Shown: piece by piece, positions 26,201 through 38,200 of the stretch
Layout: each line of letters starts with the position of its first letter
Numbering within the stretch: the first letter of the stretch is position 1
From: Bolinopsis microptera
Lineage: Eukaryota; Ctenophora; Tentaculata; Lobata; Bolinopsidae
Reading direction: 5' to 3'
DNA: 64,000 nucleotides
Assembly: GCF_026151205.1 (NCBI RefSeq)
Contig: NC_087081.1
Coordinates: 17,275,058 to 17,339,057, forward strand
Notes under the pieces: generated by a model
Told to the model about the DNA's origin: nothing
Seen by the model: the letters and a program-made list of their open reading frames with translations, nothing else
Database searches by the model: none
Program-made: the position numbers and the translations under genes

Positions 26201-29200
26201 TTAAAGAGAACACTAGCATTCCTGCAGTGGGAACTGTGTATTAAAGAGGACCAGGAAACAAATATATTTTCTTGATGGGAAAGAACTAAAGCAGATAAGT
26301 GGTAAAATGAAACATTGTTTCCTGCAAAGTATGAACTATGTAGTGAGTATGTACCCATGTTATAGTGGGGAGATGTAAAGTATGTACCCATGTTATAGTG
26401 GGGAGATGTAAAGTATGTACCCATGTTATAGTGGGGAGATGTAAAGTATGTACCCATGTTATAGTGGGGAGATGTAAAGTATGTACCCATGTTATACTGG
26501 GGAGATGTAAAGTATGTACCCATGTTATAGTGGGGAGATGTAAAGTATGTACCCATGTTATAGTGGGGAGATGTAAAGTATGTACCCATGTTATAGTGGG
26601 AAGATGTAAAGTATGTACCCATGTTATAGTGGGGAGATGCAAAGTATGTACCCATGTTATAGTGGGGGGATGTAAAGTATGTACCCATGTTAAAGTGGGG
26701 AGATGTAAAGTATGTACCCATGTTATAGTGGGGAGATGTAAAGTATGTACCCATGTTATAGTGGGGAGATGTAAAGTATGTACCCATGTTATAGTGGGGA
26801 GATGTAAAGTATGTACCCATGTTATAGTGGGGAGATGTAAAGTATGTACCCATGTTATAGTGGGGAGATGTAAAGTATGTACCCATGTTAAAGTGGGGAG
26901 ATGTAAAGTATGTACCCATGTTATAGTGGGGAGATGTAAAGTATGTACCCATGTTATAGTGGGGAGATGTAAAGTATGTACCCATGTTATAGTGGGGAGA
27001 TGTAAAGTATGTACCCATGTTATAGTGGGGAGATGTAAAGTATGTACCCATGTGATAGTGGGGAGATGTAAAGTATGTACCCATGTTATAGTGGGGAGAT
27101 GTAAAGTATGTACCCATGTTATAGTGGGGAGATGTAAAGTATGTACCCATGTTATAGTGGGGAGATGTAAAGTATGTACCCATGTTATAGTGGGGAGATG
27201 TAAAGTATGTACCCATGTTATAGTGGGGAGATGTAAAGTATGTACCCATGTTATAGTGGGGAGATGTAAAGTATGTACCCATGTTATAGTGGGGAGATGT
27301 AAAGTATGTACCCATGTTATAGTGGGGAGATGTAAAGTATGTACCCATGTTATAGTGGGGAGATGTAAAGTATGTACCCATGTTATAGTGGGGAGATGTA
27401 AAGTATGTACCCATGTTATAGTGGGGAGATGTAAAGTATGTAAAGTATGTAAAGTATGTAAAGTATGTAAAGTATGTACCCATGTTATAGTGGGGAGATG
27501 TAAAGTATGTACCCATGTTAAAGTGGGGAGATGTAAAGTATGTACCCATGTTATAGTGGGGAGATGTAAAGTATGTACCCATGTTATAGTGGGAAGATGT
27601 AAAGTATGTACCCATGTTATAGTGGGGAGATGTAAAGTATGTACCCATGTTATAGTGGGGAGATGTAAAGTATGTACCCATGTTATAGTGGGGAGATGTA
27701 AAGTATGTACCCATGTTATAGTGGGGAGATGTAAAGTATGTACCCATGTTATAGTGGGGAGATGGACTGTCTGCGGAGGTTTTGTTCGCCTCAAGGCAGG
27801 CCTGTGATCTCCTGTACAGATCTAGCACGTGATTAGCCGAGGTATCTACTAGCGGTCCACCTCCCAAACTGAGAGGAGTTATGAAGTTGAGGTCATTTAT
27901 AGAAAATATCATCTCATGTTACCTCTAGACAATGGAACTTGTTTTATTTCTAATCTGAATCAGAGAACATTACAATTACAGCTAATAATCATGGTATATC
28001 AAAATTTCGTGTATCGTTGATATATTCATATATAATATATATACCATTAGTAATTACCTGACACTAGAAAAGTAAGCAGATTCTTTGGGAGAAAGTTCAG
28101 CTCTAAACGGAATGTTGATACTTGCACCTGGATACACAACTAATGGAATGTTAGACTCCAAGCTGTTCATGATCCAACGGTTGCTCACCAAACTCAGCTG
28201 GGTCACCTGTAAAGTAACAATGTTAAACTTATAACTTATAAGTGATAAATAAAAAGTGATAACGTCGGAAACATGTTATGAAAATGGAAATGGAAATGAA
28301 GTGGATTTAACATAACTTCGTGGAATCGTGCCGAGAGCTAATACCGCATTCTTTTTATTTACTGTTGATCGATCTTCTCTGTTCATATGCTATCTTCAAG
28401 TCAATATCAGTTTAAAGATGTAGGTGGTGGAATGTAACACAAACTCACATGAAGATCTTGTAGACTGAGCGAATAATATCCCACATTGTTAACTATAACA
28501 GAACCCAGCAGCTGTAATTTGTTGTGGGACGTCGGAGTAACGTTACAAACTCGTGATTCTACCGTCACGCTCACACTGATGTTGACCTTCGTTTCTGTGC
28601 TCACTGCCCGGTGACTGAGAAAAATCATACTTGAAGTAAATCAATTGAAATGGTTAATTTGCAAAGTAAAATTCAATTTTGAACAATTCTCAAAGTGACA
28701 TATTTCCAGTAACTAACTTTTTTGAAAACCAAATAGAATAATATATGATACAAAGAAAACTTCATTTACGGACGTGAGGAGAGTAAGGACTCCTCCAACT
28801 ACATTAAATCAATTCCTTCTGTAACGTCCTCAATAAATTTTAGTTGATGATGAGAGATAAGACTCAGAATTGGGATTGAAAAATTTTAAGTCGAAATAGG
28901 AGTTCTGTCCCGGCCGATAGAATCCCCTGGCACGGATGTCAGGGTGCACATTGTCTCCTGTTAGTGTGGCATTTGTTGAGAAAGTCTCCCCGTCTAGAGT
29001 CTGCAGGTGGGGTTCACATTTCACGTCTTTACAAACAGTTGATATTTGTTTGGCGATGAAATCCCTAACTGAGTTGTGGCGGATGATGATGTAGCCTCCT
29101 CTTGGACCTTTGGACAGTTTAGAGCATGGTTGATGTCCATTTTGGCCCAACAAACACATGACTGAAGTAATCGTGGAAGGTCTTTGTTATATCGTAGAAG

Positions 29201-32200
29201 TAGACTATTCCTGAATTCCCCTTTGTTCAGTGTGAAACCATAAATCTCTCACTGCTTTCATTGCAGACTAACGTATATTCTGATTCTTGCTTATCTGCTC
29301 TCACTTTGAGAATTTCTTGCAGCGACTCGGAATCCTGATCTATATCTGTTTCAATTCCGGCCATGGCCTTTACTAAGAACTAATCACTTCCATGGATGTT
29401 TGATACTCCTCTGATGCCAACTTTGATAAAACTGGTATGCCTAGTCCCCCATATCGTACGGGTAGCGCAACTGTTCTTGGTGTAATAGGGCATCCAAATA
29501 AAGCCGGTATGAATTTCTCATCGATAAGCATGTCAAGAGGTTGCAAGTATTGATCTATTCCTTCAATTGTTCTCATGAAGTATGTAATTTTGTGTCTAAA
29601 TCCATGAGTGAATGCTGCATGAGCTGCTTGTGGCTGGGATTGACCAAAATCTGATAATCTGTTGATCATTTTGGCCCATCCTTCAACTAAATTATTGATG
29701 TAAAGTTGTTTATATTCCTGTGACTCAATAACCGCTCCAAGATGTCTCTGTCCATTTATTTTTATCTCAATCCCGCTTTCTCCAAATATAACTAAAAAAG
29801 AATATTGATGAAGGAGCAATGAACTAACATTTCATTTGCATGTCAGTTAACTTCTACACAAATTGTTTTTGTTCTTTCTTAAGTTGCAATTCCAAGGCCA
29901 CAACGCTTAACTTCACGAAGTTAAGAATGTATAGAAGATAAGCATATAAAGCAATGCAACATCCTTTAATTTCAGTGTCTACAAGTAGTTCATTTTTCTT
30001 TAGACAGATCTGAGCATTCGTTCGAATTTCGAGGGAAACGCCTTGCGTATAGTAATTTTAGTATTATATTGATTTAACTTGGCTATAGTATTTCGGCATT
30101 ATCGACGGCCAGCTCTGTTGCTCTCACGCCTCAGCTCACCACTAAAGACATTTTTTGGGGCTGCCATCTGTTGATGAAATTATTGATTTTATGTTTGGAA
30201 ATTCGTTACTGTCATAACTATATCTTCATTGCTAGGTTTTATGACAATTTTCAATAATACGTACTCGAAGAAACAGGCTGCAACAGTGCTACTTGATGAT
30301 GAAATTAAAGTTTCTCTTCGCTCTCACATTGGCTCTGATCACGGGTAGGATTTCATTCCATATTATTATTTTGAAGACATACAGGATCGGAGTTATGTAA
30401 ACAAGCAGGAATGCAACGAGTAATAAATTTAAAAGACTACTACAAATTTCAAATTTGATGAACCTTTAATGATATTTGCAGCCACTACTGAGGACAGAGT
30501 AAAAATTACAACGAGGCTCTAAAATATATGTTAGAACTAGTTAAAAATAGCCATTGCATCTGGACACTAAGAGTCGGAAAGGCAATTTTAAGAGATATAA
30601 ACATTTTCTGCATTTTACTGCTTAATAAATTATTTGAGTAAAGAGTTACTAGGAGATTTTCGATATTATGATTAAAGACGATAGGCAGCCCTTCATTTTA
30701 AAGACTTTTGCCCTACCTATGTGAACGATATTAATTTCAGTTAAACAAGTCAAGACAGATTGCAGAAAAGACCTAAGCGGGTTTGAAAAGCTTCTTCTAG
30801 AGGAGCACAATAAAATCAGAGATTTATACCCTGAACTGCCAAGTTTATGCTATGCTGGAAGCGCTAATGGAATCCACCTCAACGCTCAACAATGGGTAGA
30901 AAGTAGTACAGCTAATAAAACTACAGTTGATGATTTATCGCACAGTCCCTTGGCAGTAGAAAAAAAGGTAGGAGAGAACATAGGAAAAATGCTTGCGGTT
31001 GAAGGTGACGTAGAAACGGTCATATCTATTGTGAGAGATTGGTTCAATCCTTGTCAGTATGTACTGTTAGATCTTATCGATGCTCAGGGGATAGACGACT
31101 ATGGGTTAAGGAAATGCGCTCAGATCCTGTGGAAGAGTACCATGTATGTCAACTGTGGCCTTAAAATAATGCCAGACAAGCAAGTTTTAACAATGTGTCA
31201 ATATTATCCTCCTATGATTCTAGCATCTACTAGTAGTAATATCAAGGAGAACCTTGTATCATTGACGGGTCGGGAACACATCATAGAGGACCAGCGGAGT
31301 TATCAGTTCAACTTCAGTAGGTCACAATTACAGTTTAAAGCATTCCAAGCTGTGGAGTTCGGACTAACCATATTTCAAAATAACACGCGAGGACCTTTAT
31401 TGGAATGGAAGTTAGATCCTCAAAAAAATGCAATTTATTATTTAAAGTACTGTGACTTAGAATTGCTAGTCAACGAAAACACCGAACACTACACACAAAT
31501 TGTGTACACTCTTTACACAATAAAAGTAAATGAAGTGGGTTTCGAAATATTGGCCAATGGAACAACGATGTTTTTCATCGAAGTGGGAAAGATCGAAGGA
31601 GCAGAGGATTGCCTGGAGGACTGGAAAACTTTGACTAAATCAGAATATGCCGGTTTCAAGACAAGGATTATAGGATACTTAAAATATGATATTAAAAATT
31701 GGTTTAGACCTTTGCCAACTTCAAACTTAAAGAAACTAGACATCGATTATGGTATGAAAATAGAAGACTTATTTTCAAGAGATGAAAGGGGCAAAAGGCA
31801 AGCAGATGTGACAGGAATTTATGAGACAGAGAACAACGTATTTGACCTTGATGATGACGATAACGACTCATCATCACAGAAGTTAACTGATAAAAAGCAT
31901 TACATTATAACTGACAACGATGGCAAGAAAATAAACGTTACTTTCCCACCGATTCACGTAACATTTGGTACACGAACAAACGGCGCAGCTAAAACCTTTA
32001 TCGACACTACTGATGATTTTGAAGGAATAGAAAGATTTCAGCTCATACTCCAGCAAGGGGAACATAAAGGAATTCTCACGGGTAACGATCAACTTTACAC
32101 TTGGCAAGAAGCTAAGAAAGCGTATGACGAAAAGGGACTTCTGCTTCCGTACATTACTGCCGAGCTTAAGTCGAACGACTTCGGAAGGTTTGTTTGTTTG

Positions 32201-35200
32201 GGGACCGGTTTTTGGTACCCGGCCAATGTTTACAAAATAATATGATACATAACAATATAATTTTATCTAATATACGTGAATATGAAAATTGAAAATTATG
32301 ATTCAACCTTTTTACGTCTACCTATTTACGTCTATTCATTAAAAACAAAAACTTTAAAAATATAAAATAAATAATTTGATTTTTTTAAGGTCGTTGGAGT
32401 TCGATGTGGGGAATAAACTGAGCTTCGGTGGATATTACAACGGAGAACTAGTGGACGATACCAGCAAATATACACTCAGGATAAGGGGGGTTGTGAAGGA
32501 TAAGAACCACGAGATAATCATTATTGACACAGATGTGATAGGTGAGATTGACAGGACTAAGAAAATGAGTTTCATCAGCGCCGGAGGAGCGTCTGTATTC
32601 TTAGTAATTATCATTGGCTTCATTGTCTCTCATTTCATACGAAAAAGAAGAGAGAAAAGACGTGTTATAGAAACTATAGCCAAGTTCAATGATATGCTTG
32701 CTAATGATGACCGTCGAATCAGCCCACCAGCATCGCAAGCCTTCACATCGCTGCAGGTTCCAGAATCCAAGAGCGCCATGACAACTAACACGGCTAGCAC
32801 TGAATGGTGGACACAGGATGAAACAGAGTGCCAGTGTGCAGGAACGTGTCACTGTGCAGATCAATACAGTGATCAATACAGTGTTCAGTATGATCAATAC
32901 AGTGATCAGTATGAGTATGATCAGTACGGGGATTGTGAGGTAGAGCAGTACGACAGTCAGGGGGATGCTGCCTTTGGAGCCCAATATTCTGCAGTTGAGG
33001 CAGCATCGAGACTGCTTAGCGAAAATGATAAAAATATTGTGAAAAGGAGAGGGGGATACCCGTGATTTTTTCATTAATAAAGTTGCATTTGTGATAAAAT
33101 TTATTATTAAGTTATCAAAGTGTACTACAGTAAAACCCCGATATACCTCAAACCCCGATTTACCGTGGCCGTTTCCAATATAATTTAAACAAAATAAAAC
33201 CCCGATTTACCGCGGATGTTTCCTTTCCCCCAAACTCCGCGGTAAATCGGGGTTTTACGTATTATTAAATTATTAAAGTGTACTAATATTAAGTTATTAA
33301 ATTGTACTAATATTAAGTTATTAAAGTGAACTAATATTAAATTATTAAAGTGTACTAATATTAAGTTATTAAACTCAAAACTGTACTAATATTAAGTTAT
33401 TAAATTGTACTAATATTAAGTTATTGAAGTGTACTAACGTTACACCAGGAATATCTGTGGAAGGAGTGTAGTATAACAGAGTAACTAAATCGTATTTCTC
33501 TGCCTCCTCCCCTCCATAAACCCACACAGCTATGTAAGCCGTTTGACCTGTAACGGATTTTTGTCATCAATTGGAAGTTTCAGGGTTTCATTCGAATCAG
33601 GAAAAAGCGGACATATGTGTTTTTTTGCGTTTGAAGATTTTGCATCAGAATTTCGGAGGAAGAGTTAGAAAGAAATGATGAAAGATAAACTAACCGGGGT
33701 TGAGTTGACCGTCAGGGAGATTAACTACAGCAGCTCGAGGAGCATGATGCGAGGGATCTATCACGTGACAAAACTGTCCGCCTCGTGGGTGAACCACAGG
33801 TTGAAACGGCGACAGTCGCACCTTAGTCAGTATTTGTTAGGGTCCAAAGAAGACCCGATAAAACTTGAATCGAAGTTTCAAGAGGGTGAGCAAATTTAGT
33901 CAGATAACGAGACAAACAGACAGATAACGAGACAAACAGACAGATAACGAGACAAACAGACAGATAACGAGACAAACAGACAGATAACGAGACAAACAGA
34001 CAGATAACGAGACAAACAGACAGATAACGAGACAAACAGACAGATAACGAGACAAACAGACAGATAACGAGACAAACAGACAGATAACGAGACAAACAGA
34101 CAGATAACGAGACAAACAGACAGATAACGAGACAAACAGACAGATAACGAGACAAACAGACAGATAACGAGACAAACAGACAGATAACGAGACAAACAGA
34201 CAGATAACGAGACAAACAGACAGATAACGAGACAAACAGACAGATAACGAGACAAACAGACAGATAACGAGACAAACAGACAGATAACGAGACAAACAGA
34301 CAGATAACGAGACAAACAGACAGATAACGAGACAAACAGACAGATAACGAGACAAACAGACAGATAACGAGACAAACAGACAGATAACGAGACAAACAGA
34401 CAGATAACGATAAAAACAGACAGATAACGAGACAAACAGACAGATAACGAGACAAACAGACAGATAACGAGACAAACAGACAGATAACGAGACAAACAGA
34501 CAGATAACGAGACAAACAGACAGATAACGAGACAAACAGACAGATAACGAGACAAACAGACAGATAACGAGACAAACAGACAGATAACGAGACAAACAGA
34601 CAGATAACGAGACAAACAGACAGATAACGAGACAAACAGACAGATAACGAGACAAACAGACAGATAACGAGACAAACAGACAGATAACGAGACAAACATA
34701 CAGATAACGAGACAAACAGACAGATAACGAGACAAACAGACAGATAACGAGACAAACAGACAGATAACGAGACAAACAGACAGATAACGAGACAAACAGA
34801 CAGATAACGAGACAAACAGACAGATAACGAGACAAACAGACAGATAACGAGACAAACAGACAGATAACGAGACAAACAGACAGATAACGAGACAAACAGA
34901 CAGATAACGAGACAAACAGACAGATAACGAGACAAACAGACAGATAACGAGACAAACAGACAGATAACGAGACAAACAGACAGATAACGAGACAAACAGA
35001 CAACAGATAGCTAACCTCGCCGAGAGAGCAGGGACGAGAAGTAGCCAGACAGAGTTTAGTGAGAGGAGTAGCCCCGGTGTTGGTGGCCTCTATTACTGCA
35101 CACTTCACCTCACCACAAAACAGCTGAATTCAGTTGTAGTTACATTTCCTTCTTATTTAACAAATTCAAGTCAGGTTTCGTGAAATCGAGTTTGAATTGT

Positions 35201-38200
35201 ATTAGTAATGTAAGCAATGTGTATTGAGTATATGCTAAAATACAGTGATATGAAGATTGAATAAGTATGGTTACCTAACGTGATGTATTAGTAATGTAAG
35301 CAGTGTGTTAATGTGTATTGAGTATTTGCTAAAATCAGACTCACGTGAGTTGGAAGGGAGGAAGTTTCCAGCTCAAGTCTTGGGAGTGGAGACGTCACTA
35401 GCATATTGAGTCTGCAACAATTGGTATTGGAGGATTCAACTACATGGTGGTCCAGAAGTCCCCCCCCCTCCCGCCCCTCCTGCCCACACACGCAACCCTT
35501 TAAATTTGTGTGCAATTTTGACACATGCACAAGAGAAACGCCATCTTAGGACACAAGGAGAGTGAGGACTCCTCGGACTACATTAAATTAATTCCTTCTG
35601 TAACATCCTTAATAAATGTAATAGATTTATAGAGTTTTAATTAGTTTAAAACATGAGTTATGTAAGGATTGCGTGTGTGTAGTTGCTTCTGGACCACCCT
35701 GAGCTGGGTGCATTAGATATTATGTTCATTCTAGGTCCTATTTTGGCGCCTAAAAATAATCGAACGTTCGTGTTATTTATTTTACAGAAAATGAGTTCTA
35801 TTCTTGAATCCTGTACTATATATATTATATATATATATTAGTGATATGCACAGCAAGTTAAAGAGTCGAGTGGCTAAATAGTAAATAACCTGTTGTCAAT
35901 ACCGTACACCTGACCAACACGCTGATCCTTAGTTTGGTTTAACCGGGGTCCTCTCGGACACAGGTTTATCTTCCCTGGAATCATGTTCTCCATCACACTG
36001 AAAATATTAATAAAGTTATTATAAATTAATAAAGTTATTTATTATTATATATTGCACTGTCCTGTTCTCTGTGAGACCCACCTTGTCAGGATACCACATA
36101 TAACTGGGAAATACCTCAGAGTTAACAGGCCACCCGGCACCCCATCAGCTTAATTGGGTGCCCAATCAACCTGAAAACTTCACCCAGGTCATAGTAGTGT
36201 TACAAGTGCTTAGTGCACCCAAAAACATCGCCCAAATCTTTGTAGATCAGATTTTCAGATTACGTTGACTTGAGAGCCTGCCTTGGCTCAGATCTCATGT
36301 CTTCTGATGATTTTCCGTTTATCAAATTGAAATCATTAATTGGACATTGAAAAAAAATTCAGTCAAAACAGTGAAATTGGGGTCGCGGAAAGATGAAATC
36401 TGAAAATGTCCTACCAGTAGGACATTTTCATAATTTTCTTTTTGCATATGAAGCTTTCAGTTCTACGGTGGTAACTTGTGTCACTCACACTGACCTCACT
36501 GGTTGGTCACTGGTAAAAATTTCGGTCAAGGAAAGGGCGGAAAAGTTTCTATTAAAAAATATTCCAAAATGTTTCATTCTATTGTGATGATTTTCCGTTT
36601 ATAGAAGCTTTATTTTGCAATCTAACTTTCAGTAACTCAATCTTTTGCAGTCCACAGTGAAGTCATTTGATCATTGCAGAAAAATTGAGTTAAAACAGTG
36701 AAATTTAGGTCACGGAAAGCTGAAATCTGAAAATCTCCTACCGGTAGGACATTTAAAACATTTTCCTTTTATCAAAGTTTTCTACGGATGTTAAGCTTCC
36801 AGTACAACAATAAAGAATTATTGTTGTTCTGATCAAGTACAAGGCACCCTGTCCAGGAAAATTTCAAATTGGGTAAAGTTTCCCGGTATCCCCTCAGTCG
36901 CATTTTGAAAGCAGATATTTCTGTGAAAAGATAGACGATATATGATATCTACCATCTCAGATCCTCCCTCTTCACTATGTGCCGGAGGTTTTTTGTTGTT
37001 GTTGTATATCAATATGGTAGCTTTTTTCCGTCGGCCGTCGTCGTCGTACATACGTACATACGAGCCCGCGCGCACAGATGTCACACACGTTTCTCACTCC
37101 GCAAAGTTATTTTGCGCGATATTCCGAATTAAATTATTGTTGGTGCGCTGAGCTGATCAAATAAATAGTTAATTTCACCATGTACGTATCCCACAAGGCA
37201 CTTATTTATGAAATTTGAAGGTATAATTAAGTGGACTGTATTTCGAGTTAGTATTCCTATTATGCACAGGTCCGTGCCAGGTTGTATAAACAATAAACAT
37301 AGGGTTGCATAGAAATATACACGATTTCCAGAATCAATATTATATTAACTGGGCGGCGCTCGGCCTGTCACTCCGCCATATCTGCATGCTTATAACTTTA
37401 TAAACAGTAAAGCCTGAGGTGCCCAGGTTAAATGGAATATGATGAAATATGCCATTACGGATCGGGAAATTGAGCGGCCATCCACAAAAGAAAAGCGGCT
37501 GCATTTCTTGTTAAGTCTGCCCGCTGACTACGTTGAACAACTTAAAATCATTTTTATCATTTTTTGGTCAAAATTTCGGTCAATATCAAAAAATCTAAAA
37601 AGAAGTATTCCTCATGATACCAAACTCTACATAGCTGAAATAAAGCTGTACTTGCGAATTAGCGAACAAGATGACGATGTTAAGTTTCATCACAACTCAG
37701 TTTTAGCTGTTTTTAAAGCCTTAAAACAGCAATGACCAGCGATGCCATGCACATTTGACCAAAAGTCGACGAATGAATGCAGGGCATGGGGTTAGAACGT
37801 GCGTGAGAGTGCGTGTGAGCGCGTGAGAGTGTGTGAGAGTGCGTGAGAGTGTGTGAGAGTGCGTGAGAGTGCGTGAGAGTGCGTGTGAGCGCGTGAGAGT
37901 GTGTGAGATGGCATGAGAGTGCATGAGAGTGCGTGAGAGTGCGTGAGAGTGCGTGAGAGTGCGTGATAGTGCGTGAGAGTGTGTGAGAGTGCGTGAGAGT
38001 GCGTGAAAGTACGTGAGAGTGCGTGAGAGTACGTGAGAGCGCGTGAAAGTGTGTGAGAGTGCGTGAAAGTACGTGAGAGTACGTGAGAGCGCGTGAAAGT
38101 GTGTGAGAGTGCGTGAGAGTGCGTGACTCCAACAAGAGAGTGCGTGAAAGTGCGTGACTCCAACAAAAAAGTGCGTGAGAGTGCGTTAGAGTACGTGAGA

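Noticed and set aside
26173-27912. A 579-codon minus-strand ORF through the 33-bp array
   Set aside because: Only its first ~50 codons look like a real exon (TRAPPC8). The rest is open because 33 is divisible by three and the unit lacks stops; other frames and the plus strand are open too. The phase-matched donor and acceptor favour splicing.
33675-33899. A 74-codon plus-strand ORF
   Set aside because: It is the antisense shadow of the TRAPPC8 exon at 33695-33821.
33823-35108. Three overlapping 360-400-codon hydrophobic ORFs (SVCLVICLF repeats)
   Set aside because: All come from a 20-bp repeat that is stop-free in every minus frame. Real TRAPPC8 exons lie at both ends and account for the non-repeat codons.
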